Of a stretch of DNA of 64,000 bases, positions 18,588 through 28,714 are shown one piece after another; positions within the stretch are counted from its first letter, which is position 1, and each line of letters begins with the position of its first letter. This DNA comes from Peptostreptococcus russellii. GTDB taxonomy: Bacteria > Bacillota > Clostridia > Peptostreptococcales > Peptostreptococcaceae. The stretch is taken from the NCBI RefSeq assembly GCF_900110295.1, contig NZ_FODF01000003.1, positions 62,001 to 126,000 on the forward strand. Reading direction: 5' to 3'. Under the pieces are notes generated by a model that worked only from the letters and a program-made list of their open reading frames with translations, had not been told where the DNA came from and ran no database searches. The position numbers and the translations under genes were made by a program.

Positions 18588-20120
18588 ATGAAAAGAGCGC
18601 TGATAAGTGTAACTGATAAGACAGGTGTAGTAGAATTTGCAAAGAAACTTAATGAATTAGGATATGAAATTATTTCTACAGGAAACACATTTAAAAAGCT
18701 TGATGAGAATGGAGTAAATGTAATTTCTATTGAAGATGTAACACATTTTCCAGAAATTTTGGATGGAAGAGTAAAGACACTTAATCCATATGTTCATGGA
18801 GGAATTCTTTATAAGAGAGATTTGCAGCCTCACGTTGATACAGTTGAAAAACACAATATCGGACCTATTGATATGGTAGTTGTAAGCCTTTATGATTTTG
18901 AAGGTGCTGTAAGAAGTGGAAAATCACATGATGAAATAGTAGAAAATATAGATATAGGTGGACCTTCAATGATAAGATCTGCATCTAAAAACTATAAAGA
19001 TGTAACAGTAGTTGTAGATATAAATGACTATGATATGGTAATAAAGAAGCTTGAAGAAGGCGGCCTAACTGTTGAAGACAGAAGAAAGCTTGCTTATAAG
19101 GCATTTTCAGTAACAGCAAGATACGATACTTTAATCTCTTCATATTTTGCAGAAGTTGTAGAAGATAAGTATCCTGAAATACTTAATCTGACATTTGAAA
19201 AGGATACTGAATTAAGATATGGTGAAAATGCACATCAGAGAGGATTTTTATACTCTCAACCAAATGCCAAGAATCCTATACTTAACTTTGAACAGCTTCA
19301 TGGAAAAGAGTTATCTTTCAATAATATCAATGACCTATACGGATGTTTAGAATTTATGAGAGAATTTAAAGACGATGAAGATGTATGTGCAGTAGCTATC
19401 AAACATGCAAATGCTTGTGGTGTAGGTCTAGGAAAGACTTCTCTTGAAGCATATACAAAGTGTTATGAGTCAGATAAGGTTTCAATATTTGGAGGAATAA
19501 TAGGGATTACTTCAAAGATAGATAAGGCTACAGCAGAAATACTAAACAAAATTTTCTTTGAAATAATAGTAGCTTACGATTTTGATGAAGAAGCTCTTGA
19601 AATATTGAAGTCAAAGAAAAATCTTAGAATTTTAAAGCTTGCAAAGATAGAAGATAGCAAGCAAAAATTCGATATGAAGTATCTTGATGGCAAACTTCTT
19701 TTACAGGATAGAGATTTTATAAAAGATGAAAAGCAGGAAGTAGTAACAAAGAAAGCTCCTACAAAGGAAGAATTAAAAGATATGGAATTTGGTATGAAGG
19801 TTGTGAAGAACTTAAAATCAAATGCCATAGCAATAGTAAAAGATGGTCAAACATTAGCAATGGGTTGTGGTCAGACTTCTAGAATATGGGCTTTGAGTAA
19901 TGCAATAGAAAATAATAAAGATGAGAAGAACTTTGAAGGTGCAGTTCTTGCATCAGATGCCTTTTTCCCATTTGATGACTGCGTAAGACTTGCAGCAGAA
20001 TATGGAATAAAATCTATAGTTCAACCAGGTGGATCAATAAGAGATGAAGATTCAATTAAGGCTTGTGATGAATTAGGACTTTCAATGGTATTTACAGGAG
20101 CAAGACACTTTAAACACTAA
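18588..20120 (+). CDS. purH: Bifunctional AICAR formyltransferase / IMP cyclohydrolase
   Basis: Last two steps to IMP. The N-terminal MGS-like IMP cyclohydrolase domain (about 1-145) opens KRALISVTDKTGVVEFAKKL and has DGRVKTLNPYVHGGIL. The AICAR transformylase domain follows, with LRYGENAHQRG, the KHANACGVG catalytic segment, and the C-terminal SDAFFPFDD and IVQPGGSIRDEDSI. The 510 residues match the family. RBS AAAGGGG precedes the ATG. It lies between purN and purD, each gap holding a stem-loop. Confidence 0.96.
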   Translation: MKRALISVTDKTGVVEFAKKLNELGYEIISTGNTFKKLDENGVNVISIEDVTHFPEILDGRVKTLNPYVHGGILYKRDLQPHVDTVEKHNIGPIDMVVVSLYDFEGAVRSGKSHDEIVENIDIGGPSMIRSASKNYKDVTVVVDINDYDMVIKKLEEGGLTVEDRRKLAYKAFSVTARYDTLISSYFAEVVEDKYPEILNLTFEKDTELRYGENAHQRGFLYSQPNAKNPILNFEQLHGKELSFNNINDLYGCLEFMREFKDDEDVCAVAIKHANACGVGLGKTSLEAYTKCYESDKVSIFGGIIGITSKIDKATAEILNKIFFEIIVAYDFDEEALEILKSKKNLRILKLAKIEDSKQKFDMKYLDGKLLLQDRDFIKDEKQEVVTKKAPTKEELKDMEFGMKVVKNLKSNAIAIVKDGQTLAMGCGQTSRIWALSNAIENNKDEKNFEGAVLASDAFFPFDDCVRLAAEYGIKSIVQPGGSIRDEDSIKACDELGLSMVFTGARHFKH

Positions 20121-20367
20121 AATATAGAGTATAATTAAGAATTAAAGGGATATTAAAAGATAAAATTAAGAGAAATAGCTAAACATAGAACGGAAATAAA
20201 AAACAAAAGAAAAATAAAAAAACGATTAAAAATTAATAGTGTAATTAGCTTAGAAATTAGAGATTTGAACAAAAAACATGAAATAAGTAATGTAAAAATA
20301 TATATAAAGTAAAATGCTGCTTTAAAGCATAGGTACTGTAAATGGTAACAACTTAAATATTATAAAA

Positions 20368-20406
20368 GCAAAAGTTAAGAAGGAAATTATCTTTCTTAAC
20401 TTTTGC
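20368..20406 (+). other. Strong stem-loop in the purH-purD gap
   Basis: The 363-bp gap (20121-20483) has no gene. Its one clear structure is GCAAAAGTTAAGAA paired with TTCTTAACTTTTGC, with one internal mismatch near the loop (14 or more of 16 pairs). No U-tract follows. A smaller ATGCT/AGCAT hairpin lies just upstream. The rest is A-rich sequence without recognisable signals. Confidence 0.55.
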
Positions 20407-20483
20407 ATGAAATTTTGAATTTGAAAACAATAGCCTAGGGGCTTTAAAATATTTGCAATTATTTAAGAATTGGGGGATTCAAT

Positions 20484-21752
20484 ATGAAAATTTTAGTAGT
20501 AGGCGGCGGTGGTAGAGAACACGCTATATGCTGGAAACTAAGTCAGGAAAAAAATGTTGAAAAAATCTACTGTGCACCTGGAAATGCAGGAATAGCAGAA
20601 GTTGCAGAATGTGTAGATATTCCTGTAACAGAATTAGAGAGACTTGCTGATTTTGCAGAAGAAAAAGAAATTGATCTTACTGTAGTAGGTCCTGAACTTC
20701 CGCTTGTAATGGGAATTACAGATTTATTTAATGAGAGAGGTCTTAGAGTATTTGGACCAAACAAGCAGTGTTCACAGCTAGAAGGAAGTAAACTTTTTTC
20801 TAAGGAGTTTATGGTAAGACATAATATACCTACTGCAAAATATAAGGAATACACAGATTTAGAGGAAGCTAAGTCTGAGATAGATAGCTTTGGATATCCT
20901 GTAGCTGTAAAGGCAGATGGTCTTGCAGCTGGAAAGGGAGTAATTATAGCCAAGGATAAAGAAGAGGCAATAGATGCTTTAGAGACTATAATGAAGGATA
21001 AAAAGTTCGGAAAAGCAGGTAGCCTTGTAGTAGTTGAAGAATTTCTTTCTGGTGTTGAAACATCTATACTTGCTTTGGTAGATAAAAACACTATTGTAGC
21101 TATGGAAAGTGCAAAAGATCATAAAAAGATATTTGAATTTGAAACAGGTCCTAATACTGGTGGAATGGGAACTTTCTCACCTAGTACAATATATAATGAC
21201 GAACTTTCAAAGAGGGTGTATGATGAAGTTTTACTTAAATCTTTAGAAGGATTTAAAAAGGATAATCTTGATTTTAGAGGAATATTATTTGTAGGACTTA
21301 TGATTACTGACGAGGGAGAGAAGGTTTTAGAATATAATTGTAGATTCGGAGATCCTGAAATTCAGTCTATACTTATGAGATTAGACAGCGACCTTTCTGA
21401 AATAATGATGGCGATAACAGAAGATAGACTATCTGAAGTAGAAATAAAATATTCAGATGACGCAGCAGTTTGTGTAATACTTGCATCAGGAGGATACCCT
21501 GAAAGCTATGAAAAGGGCAAGGAAATTACGGGACTAGATAAACTAGATGATGATATTGTAGTATTCCATAGTGGAACAAAAATATCTGACGGGAAGATAG
21601 TTACAAATGGTGGACGAGTTCTTGGAGTATGTGCAAGAGCCAAAGACCTAGAAACAGCTGCCAATAAAGTATATGAAAATATAGATAGAATAAAATTTGA
21701 TAAAGTACACTACAGAAAGGATATAGGAAGAAAATATGAAGAAGGTAAATAG
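20484..21752 (+). CDS. purD: Phosphoribosylamine-glycine ligase (GAR synthetase)
   Basis: ATP-grasp ligase that joins glycine to phosphoribosylamine. The N-terminal MKILVVGGGGREHAICWKL, GPELPLVMGI, the ATP-grasp segment PVAVKADGLAAGKGV, the NTGGMGTFSP loop and RFGDPEIQ are all diagnostic. The 422-residue length is usual. RBS GGGGGAT precedes the ATG. Its last 17 bases overlap purL in another frame, so the two are probably translationally coupled. Confidence 0.96.
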   Translation: MKILVVGGGGREHAICWKLSQEKNVEKIYCAPGNAGIAEVAECVDIPVTELERLADFAEEKEIDLTVVGPELPLVMGITDLFNERGLRVFGPNKQCSQLEGSKLFSKEFMVRHNIPTAKYKEYTDLEEAKSEIDSFGYPVAVKADGLAAGKGVIIAKDKEEAIDALETIMKDKKFGKAGSLVVVEEFLSGVETSILALVDKNTIVAMESAKDHKKIFEFETGPNTGGMGTFSPSTIYNDELSKRVYDEVLLKSLEGFKKDNLDFRGILFVGLMITDEGEKVLEYNCRFGDPEIQSILMRLDSDLSEIMMAITEDRLSEVEIKYSDDAAVCVILASGGYPESYEKGKEITGLDKLDDDIVVFHSGTKISDGKIVTNGGRVLGVCARAKDLETAANKVYENIDRIKFDKVHYRKDIGRKYEEGK

Positions 21753-24700
21753 AGTTTTTGTTGAGAAAAAAGAAGGTTTTGATTTAGAGTCTGTAGCTAT
21801 GCAAAATGATATAGCTGACAGTCTTCACATAGATACAGGGAGAGTAAGAGTAATAAATAGATACGATATAGAGGGTATCAGCGAAAGTATATACAAAAAG
21901 GTTTCGGAAACAATACTTTCAGAACCCAATCTAGATAATGTATATTATGAAGAAATACCCAATCTAAAGGGAGAAAGAATGTTTGCAATAGAATATCTTC
22001 CTGGACAGTACGACCAAAGAGCAGATTGGGCTTCTATGTGTGCAGAAGTAGTAAATGAAGGAAATAGACCTAAGATAAATTCATCAAAACTTATAATAAT
22101 AGAAAATGAAATTTCAGATGAAGATTTTGCAAGAATAAAGAATTATCTTATAAATGCAGTAGATAGTAGAGAAGCTTCTCTAGAAAAACCTGAAACACTT
22201 GAAGTAGAGTATGAAGTACCAGAAACAGTAGAAATATTAGAAGGATTTAGAGAACTTGATGAAGAAGGGCTTGCGAAGTTTTTAAAAGAACAGGGATTAG
22301 CAATGTCTAATGATGATTTAAAGTTAATACAGGCATATTTTAGAGATGATGAAAAAAGAGACCCTACTATTACAGAAATCAAGGTTCTAGATACATATTG
22401 GTCAGATCATTGTAGACATACTACATTTATGACTAAGTTAGAAGATGTTGAAATTGCAGAAGGTAGATTTACAGATGCAATTCAGGAAACTTATGACAAG
22501 TATCTTGAAGATAGAATATATTTGGATAGAAAAAAGGACATCTGTCTTATGGATATAGCTACATTAGCTATGAAGAAACTAAAAAAAGATGGAAAGCTTA
22601 AAGATTTAGATGAGAGTGAAGAAATAAACGCTTGTAGTATTAATATAGATGTTGAAATTGACGGCAAGAATGAAGAATATCTTCTAATGTTTAAGAATGA
22701 AACACACAACCACCCTACTGAAATAGAACCTTTTGGTGGAGCAGCAACTTGTCTAGGTGGAGCTATAAGAGATCCACTTTCAGGAAGAAGCTATGTATAT
22801 CAGGCAATGAGAGTAACAGGATCTGCAGATCCAAGAACATCTCTTGAAGATACACTTCCAGGCAAGTTAATGCAAAAGAAGATTACCACTGAAGCTGCTA
22901 ATGGATATAGCTCTTATGGTAACCAGATAGGACTTGCAACTGGTCAAGTGGCAGAAGTATATGATGAAAATTTTGTAGCTAAGAGAATGGAAGTAGGAGC
23001 AGTAATAGCTGCAGCCCCAAAGGAAAATGTAATTAGAAAAAGACCTGAAACAGGCGATGTAATAATACTTCTTGGTGGTAAAACAGGAAGAGATGGTTGT
23101 GGTGGTGCTACTGGATCATCTAAGGAACATAGTGAAGAGAGTATATCTACTTGTTCAGCAGAAGTTCAAAAGGGAGATGCTCCTAATGAAAGAAAAATTC
23201 AGAGATTCTTTAGAAACTCAGAAGCAGCAAAGATGATAAAAAGATGTAATGACTTTGGTGCAGGTGGTGTTTCAGTTGCAATAGGAGAAATAGCTGATAG
23301 TTTAGATATAAACTTAGATTTAGTTCCAAAGAAATATGATGGTTTAGACGGAACAGAACTTGCTATTTCAGAATCACAGGAAAGAATGGCAGTTGCTATA
23401 GATAAGGAAAATATGAATAGATTTATAGAATTAGCTAATTTAGAAAATCTTGAAGCTACTCATGTTGCAACTGTTACTGATACAGGATATATGAGATTAT
23501 TCTGGAATGGAAAGGCAATAGTAGATATAAAGAGAGAATTCCTTGATACAAACGGATATCAGCAAAAGGCAAGTATTAAGGTAGAAGAAATAGATGAAGA
23601 ATCAAAATATGAAGAACTTTTAGATAGAACAAAGAACTTTAAAACTTTGGAAGAAAAGTATCTAGAAGCAATGAAAGATTTAAATGTTTGTTCACAAAGA
23701 GGTCTTACAGAAAAATTTGATAACACAATAGGTGGAAATACGATAATAGCTCCACTAGGAGGTAAGTATCAGGCTACACCAGCAAACGGTATGGTTGCTA
23801 AGATACCGGTATTAGGAGCAGAGACAAATACTTCTTCAATAATGACATTTGGATACAATCCTAAGATAGGTAAGTGGTCTCCATTCCACGGCGCACTTAA
23901 TGCAGTAGCAGAATCAGTTGCCAAACTAGTAGCTTTAGGTGGAGATTACTCAACAGCAAGACTTACATTCCAGGAGTACTTTGAAAAGTTGGGAGAGGAC
24001 TCTACTAAGTGGGCAAAACCATTCTCAGCACTTCTTGGAGCATATTATGCACAGTCATCATTTGAAATACCTGCAATAGGTGGTAAGGACAGTATGAGTG
24101 GTACTTTCAATGATATAGATGTACCTCCTACTTTAGTATCTTTTGCGGTGAATACAGCAGATGCAGAAAAGGTAGTATCTCAAGAATTCAAGGAAGCTAA
24201 TAGTGCAGTAGTACTTTTAGAAACACCAGAAAAAGACTATGCTTTCCCTGATTTTGAAATAATGAAAAATAACTTTAGAGTCTTACACAAGGCTATACTT
24301 GAAGGAAAAATAAAGGCAGCTTATGCACTAGGTTATGGTGGAATAGGTGAAGCTATTGCAAAGATGGGATTTGGTAATAAAATAGGAATGAGCTTTGATG
24401 AAGGAGTTTCTGAACTATTCTTAGATAAGGATCAGCTATTTAAGCAAAGTTATGGAAGTATAATAGTAGAGATGGATTCAAGTGATTTAGACATACTTGA
24501 TGGTTCAAACTACATAGTAATAGGTAAAACAATAGACAAGCCAGTAATAGATGTATTTGGAGATATAATAGAATTAGATAGGTTATATAATGCATCTTTA
24601 GAGCCACTAGAGAATATATTCCCTATAAAGGCTAGCAAAGAAATTACTTCTCCAATAGAAAATATCAGTTATATAAACGATAAAAAGCCAGCAAAGTCAT

Positions 24701-25512
24701 CTCTAAGTATAGTAAAACCTAGAGTATTTATACCAGCTTTCCCTGGAACAAACTGCGAGTATGATTCAGCTAGAGCTTTTGAAAGAGCAGGAGCAGAAGC
24801 CAAGATAGGCATATTTAGAAATATGAGCTATAAGGATATAGAAGCATCAATTGACATGATGGTTGAAGAAATCAATAAGAGTCAGATAATAATGCTTCCA
24901 GGAGGATTCTCTGCAGGAGATGAGCCAGATGGTTCAGCTAAATTTATAGCAACAGTATTTAGAAATCCTAAGATTGAAGAGGCAGTGATGAATCTTCTAA
25001 ATAATAGAGATGGTCTAATGCTAGGTATTTGTAATGGTTTCCAGGCTTTAATAAAATTAGGTCTAGTACCATATGGAGAAATAAAAACACCTTCAGCTGA
25101 TATGCCTACACTTACATATAATGATATAGGACGTCATCAGGCTAAGATGGTAAATACAAGAGTAGCATCAAACAAATCTCCTTGGATGGCAGCTACAGAA
25201 GTTGGAGATATACACACAATAGCAATATCTCATGGAGAAGGTAAGTTTGTAGCAAGTGATGAAGTAATGAAAAAACTTATAGAAAATGGTCAGGTAGCTA
25301 CTCAGTATGTAGACTTTGAAGGAAATGCTACATATGATCCAGACTTTAATCCAAATGGCTCATATTATGCAGTAGAAGGTATAACTTCTTTAGATGGAAG
25401 AATACTAGGTAAGATGGGACATTCAGAAAGAAGAGGAGATTTTGTAATTAAAAACGTAGTTGGAGAAAAAGATCAAAAACTATTTGAATCAGGAGTAAAA
25501 TACTTTAAGTAA
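21736..25512 (+). CDS. purL: Phosphoribosylformylglycinamidine synthase, single-chain
   Basis: Converts FGAR, glutamine and ATP to FGAM. It is one 1,258-residue chain, the form found in Clostridia and proteobacteria, unlike the three-subunit PurS/PurL/PurQ of bacilli. An N-terminal PurS-like region is followed by the linker with TYWSDHCRHTTF, duplicated AIR-synthase-like domains with FKNETHNHPTEI and GGKDSMSGTF, and a class I glutaminase from about 1000. The nucleophile is Cys1099 (GICNGFQ), with His1229/Glu1231 in GHSER. The ATG lies inside the end of purD with AGGAAG upstream. Confidence 0.96.
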   Translation: MKKVNRVFVEKKEGFDLESVAMQNDIADSLHIDTGRVRVINRYDIEGISESIYKKVSETILSEPNLDNVYYEEIPNLKGERMFAIEYLPGQYDQRADWASMCAEVVNEGNRPKINSSKLIIIENEISDEDFARIKNYLINAVDSREASLEKPETLEVEYEVPETVEILEGFRELDEEGLAKFLKEQGLAMSNDDLKLIQAYFRDDEKRDPTITEIKVLDTYWSDHCRHTTFMTKLEDVEIAEGRFTDAIQETYDKYLEDRIYLDRKKDICLMDIATLAMKKLKKDGKLKDLDESEEINACSINIDVEIDGKNEEYLLMFKNETHNHPTEIEPFGGAATCLGGAIRDPLSGRSYVYQAMRVTGSADPRTSLEDTLPGKLMQKKITTEAANGYSSYGNQIGLATGQVAEVYDENFVAKRMEVGAVIAAAPKENVIRKRPETGDVIILLGGKTGRDGCGGATGSSKEHSEESISTCSAEVQKGDAPNERKIQRFFRNSEAAKMIKRCNDFGAGGVSVAIGEIADSLDINLDLVPKKYDGLDGTELAISESQERMAVAIDKENMNRFIELANLENLEATHVATVTDTGYMRLFWNGKAIVDIKREFLDTNGYQQKASIKVEEIDEESKYEELLDRTKNFKTLEEKYLEAMKDLNVCSQRGLTEKFDNTIGGNTIIAPLGGKYQATPANGMVAKIPVLGAETNTSSIMTFGYNPKIGKWSPFHGALNAVAESVAKLVALGGDYSTARLTFQEYFEKLGEDSTKWAKPFSALLGAYYAQSSFEIPAIGGKDSMSGTFNDIDVPPTLVSFAVNTADAEKVVSQEFKEANSAVVLLETPEKDYAFPDFEIMKNNFRVLHKAILEGKIKAAYALGYGGIGEAIAKMGFGNKIGMSFDEGVSELFLDKDQLFKQSYGSIIVEMDSSDLDILDGSNYIVIGKTIDKPVIDVFGDIIELDRLYNASLEPLENIFPIKASKEITSPIENISYINDKKPAKSSLSIVKPRVFIPAFPGTNCEYDSARAFERAGAEAKIGIFRNMSYKDIEASIDMMVEEINKSQIIMLPGGFSAGDEPDGSAKFIATVFRNPKIEEAVMNLLNNRDGLMLGICNGFQALIKLGLVPYGEIKTPSADMPTLTYNDIGRHQAKMVNTRVASNKSPWMAATEVGDIHTIAISHGEGKFVASDEVMKKLIENGQVATQYVDFEGNATYDPDFNPNGSYYAVEGITSLDGRILGKMGHSERRGDFVIKNVVGEKDQKLFESGVKYFK

Positions 25513-25643
25513 AATTGCTGAAGTTTAAAAATCATAAATATAAAGTAAAAGTTCAATTTAGTAAGTTATATTTACTGACTGCTAGAAGGCTAGCAGAAAA
25601 ATTTAAGTAGGAATCAACAGATTCAGTAATTGCAGATATATAA

Positions 25644-25682
25644 AATAAGGTAGATAGCGTAAGCTATCTGCTTTATTTTTTT
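25644..25682 (+). terminator. Terminator after purL
   Basis: Stem around GATAGC-GTAA-GCTATC, extended by paired AATAA/TTATT ends with one mismatch, followed by T-rich sequence. A second hairpin, CTGCTAG/CTAGCAG (25580-25597), lies upstream without a U-tract. Confidence 0.75.
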
Positions 25683-26270
25683 GAAAAAAATATAAATACA
25701 AAAAAAGAGATTAAAAATAGGAAAAAATGGTAAAAGAAAGCATATAAATAGAAAATTAAAAAAGAGAACTTAGATAAAAATAAAATAAAGTTTATCATAA
25801 TAGATACTTTTCTAGTGAAATAGTAGAAAAAATATAATAAAAAAGTGGAAATTTAGTTTGAGATTAAAATTAACCTTCGAAAAAATTCACATAACAAATG
25901 AATTTAGAAAATTTAAAATATAACTATAATTATATAAAAAATTAACGAAAATATAATAAAATTTAAGAAAATAGAAAAAAAGTTTTTCTTTTAAAGAAAA
26001 ACATGATAATATAAAAAAGCCTATTTTAATACTTATATTATGTAATTTACTATTTTATACATTTCTTTCCATTGTTAAGAATTAGTCGTTATTAATATTT
26101 TTATCTATTATAGATATAATGGTATTAGAAAATAAGAACAAGATAATGACTGTGATTCAATAGAGATGTATAAGAGCCGATTACAAGAGTCGATTGAATA
26201 TAATGATATATAGTTTTATCGAGTTAAGTATATAGGTGAATATATTAGAATTTATTAAGGAGGGATATGA
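25683..26270. promoter_or_regulatory. AT-rich control region upstream of the sorbitol operon
   Basis: No gene is seen in this stretch. Candidate signals are a perfect GTTTTTCTT/AAGAAAAAC hairpin near 25982-26002, ATTCAAT (26155-26161) mirrored by ATTGAAT (26193-26199), and a direct repeat GAGCCGATT (26174) / GAGTCGATT (26187) 13 bases apart within that inverted repeat. The last cluster lies about 75-115 bases before the PRD regulator and could be its operator. No clear promoter could be assigned. Confidence 0.3.
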
Positions 26271-28193
26271 ATGGATTTTTACAATTTTGAAAGTAGAGAG
26301 TTAAGACTTCTTAATATACTGGAAGGCAGTCAGATAGTAAAAGAATCATATTTAAAAAGTTTATTTTCAGTAAGTTTAAAAACAATAAATAATGATGTGA
26401 AAGCCCTTAACGGTTTGTTTAAAGACTTGGCTGTTATAAGGCATGATAAAGAGCGATACTCAATGTTTATTATAGATTTAGAAAAATATTTATTGAGAAA
26501 AAATGAAATCTATAAGTCAAGAATAGATTTTAATAGTGTGAAAATTAGAATGTCCTATATATTTGTAAAGTTGGCTACCAATAAAAGTTATATTATGGAT
26601 GATTTAACTGAAGAAATGTCAATTAGCAAGAGCACTCTAAATAGTGATATATCAAAGCTTAAACAAGTTTTAAAACCTTATAGGATAAGTATAGAAAGCA
26701 AGACAAATAAGGGGATATGGTTAGAAGGAAGCGAAATAGATATTAGATTCTGCGTAATGGAGAATATGTTTCGATATGCTTACAAGGAAAACCTTTTTGA
26801 AATTTCCGATGAAGCAAGGATAAAAGAAATATTGAAAAAGTACGATGTGGAGACATCTCTTATAAAGTCACTAATGAAATATCTTACAGTATCTATAGAC
26901 AGATATCAGGCAGGATTTTTAGTAGAAATGAATGATAACGATGAAGAAATTCTAGATAATTACTATCTTTCAATAGTAGATGAAATAAGCGATTATATAA
27001 AAGAAAAATACTTAATAAAACTTCCTGACGAAGAAAAAGCATTTATTTCAATATGTTTTATTACTAGCAATATAAGCATCAATATAAGAAAACTAGAAGA
27101 TAACTTAGATAATTACACTGAATACAATAATCTTGTTGAAAATATTTTAAATGATATAGAAGAAGTATACGGTGTAAATATAGATAGAAAATATGTAAAT
27201 AAAGAGTTCATGTATCATCTTTTTTTCATGATAAAAAGAATACAGTATGGAATAAGAAGTAGAAATGAGCTAAAAGAAAAAATAAAAGAAAAATATGTTA
27301 TTTCATATAAAATGGCAAAGACGGCAAGTAAAACAATAGAAAGAAATTATCCCTATAAAGTATGTGATGATGAAGTTGCTTTCCTTGCAATGTATTTTGA
27401 GTTATTTGTAAACAATATGAATAGCAAAAAAAGTTTGAATGCACTTTTAATATCTGACTCTAGTAATTTGTGTAAAAAGTTGATGATTCAAGAAATAAAG
27501 AAGCAACAAGGCGGAAACATAAATATTACACATACAAGTAGTAGTGAATTAGATAGAAATCTAGATGAATATGATTTTGTAATTTCAACTATTAGAAAGG
27601 ACATTGATACTCAAGCACCTGTAATATATCAAGATGAGATTTTAGATATATCTTATGTTTGTAGAAGAATAGATGCCCTAAGAATTTTAGGTAAAGATAT
27701 TACTTTAGTAAGAGGTCTTGATTCAATATTGATAAGTTCTCTTACTGAAGAAACATTTTACATAGCCAATAGTAAAAAAACATATTCGGAAAATATAGGA
27801 AATGTTTTAGATGATCTTTATGAAAAAAACATAATAGATGAGGAATTTAGACAAACTATTAATCAAAAAATAAAAAGCAGTGCATCGCTTTTTACAAAGA
27901 AAATAGCAGTTCCCCATGCAGTTAATAAGTCCACTGATGATATTGTAGTATCAATGATTGTTTCAAAAAATGGTACATCAGACTATCCAGATTTGAGATT
28001 GATTATACTTCTGGGAATACCTGAAGAAGCTGATAGCAGTACGCTTTTAGTAAGATTGTATGAGGAAATAACAACTGTAATTAGAGATGAAAAATTTATA
28101 GAAGGCATCGGTAATGTAGAAGATTACCATAGAGTGGTTGATTACTTTATACATAATTCAAACAATATAAATGATATAAGTAATGGAATATAA
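26271..28193 (+). CDS. PRD-containing PTS-controlled transcriptional activator of the sorbitol operon
   Basis: LicR/MtlR/GutR-like regulator of 640 aa. Visible parts in order: N-terminal HTH (about 5-60), a second Mga-like HTH (about 85-150, EEMSISKSTLNSDISKLKQ), two PRD regions (about 180-400), an EIIB-like domain (about 410-490, with Cys in SDSSNLCKKL) and a C-terminal EIIA-like domain with His549 in KIAVPHAVN. PTS phosphorylation of the PRDs and EII domains would report sugar flux. RBS AAGGAGGG precedes the ATG. The gene is immediately upstream of gutM-srlAEB. The sorbitol role is inferred from neighbours. Confidence 0.85.
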   Translation: MDFYNFESRELRLLNILEGSQIVKESYLKSLFSVSLKTINNDVKALNGLFKDLAVIRHDKERYSMFIIDLEKYLLRKNEIYKSRIDFNSVKIRMSYIFVKLATNKSYIMDDLTEEMSISKSTLNSDISKLKQVLKPYRISIESKTNKGIWLEGSEIDIRFCVMENMFRYAYKENLFEISDEARIKEILKKYDVETSLIKSLMKYLTVSIDRYQAGFLVEMNDNDEEILDNYYLSIVDEISDYIKEKYLIKLPDEEKAFISICFITSNISINIRKLEDNLDNYTEYNNLVENILNDIEEVYGVNIDRKYVNKEFMYHLFFMIKRIQYGIRSRNELKEKIKEKYVISYKMAKTASKTIERNYPYKVCDDEVAFLAMYFELFVNNMNSKKSLNALLISDSSNLCKKLMIQEIKKQQGGNINITHTSSSELDRNLDEYDFVISTIRKDIDTQAPVIYQDEILDISYVCRRIDALRILGKDITLVRGLDSILISSLTEETFYIANSKKTYSENIGNVLDDLYEKNIIDEEFRQTINQKIKSSASLFTKKIAVPHAVNKSTDDIVVSMIVSKNGTSDYPDLRLIILLGIPEEADSSTLLVRLYEEITTVIRDEKFIEGIGNVEDYHRVVDYFIHNSNNINDISNGI

Positions 28194-28200
28194 AGGAGGT

Positions 28201-28647
28201 ATGACTTTGAACCTTATTGTAATAGGAATACTTTTTGTTTTGGCATTTATAATGCAATATGCTTTCACTTTGATTCAGATGAAAAGCTTTAAAGTAAGTT
28301 ATAGAAATCTTAGAAGAAAAGGAAGAGTTGTAATAGGCAAGAAAAAAGGTGCATATAGGGCAGGGGCAATAGTTATGATGGCAATTGATGATAATAACTT
28401 TGTTATAGATACTGAGTATATGCAGGGAACAACTATCTTTGCAAGATTTAAAAAACTGGATTGTTTAAATGGATACAATATTGAAGAGATAGATTTAGAA
28501 CTATGTAAAGAAAAAGGTTTATCAAACTCTTTAAAAAACTCAATTGTAGATGGAGTTACAAACTTCAAGAAGATAATGAGTGGCGAAGAAATAGAAATGC
28601 CGAAAAGTCCTTTAGGTAAATTGGCTGACAAGGTAAAGACAGTATAG
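28201..28647 (+). CDS. gutM: Glucitol operon activator-like protein GutM
   Basis: Small protein with an N-terminal transmembrane segment (about 3-24), then RRKGRVVIGKKKG, AIVMMAIDDNNFVIDTEYMQGTTIFARFKKL, matching the GutM layout (in E. coli an activator of the gut operon). Start choice is uncertain. The AAGGAGG lies only one base before ATG 28201, while TTG 28207 has ideal spacing and would drop two residues. An ATG at 28183 inside the previous gene is unlikely. It sits between the PRD regulator and the EIIC gene, as expected. Confidence 0.75.
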   Translation: MTLNLIVIGILFVLAFIMQYAFTLIQMKSFKVSYRNLRRKGRVVIGKKKGAYRAGAIVMMAIDDNNFVIDTEYMQGTTIFARFKKLDCLNGYNIEEIDLELCKEKGLSNSLKNSIVDGVTNFKKIMSGEEIEMPKSPLGKLADKVKTV

Positions 28648-28714
28648 TCAAAGTCAATTAATTAGTTAATAATGCACAAAGGTGTATAAAAATATAAAAT
28701 CAGGAGGAAAGATT

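Noticed and set aside
20567-21091. Minus-strand open frame of 174 codons inside purD
   Set aside because: Ser/Thr-rich shadow of the purD reading frame; no RBS or homology signs.
25580-25597. Hairpin CTGCTAG/CTAGCAG after purL as the operon terminator
   Set aside because: No U-tract follows; the hairpin at 25644-25682 is a better terminator.
25982-26002. Perfect GTTTTTCTT/AAGAAAAAC hairpin as a terminator
   Set aside because: Far from any gene end, no U-tract; expected by chance in such AT-rich sequence.
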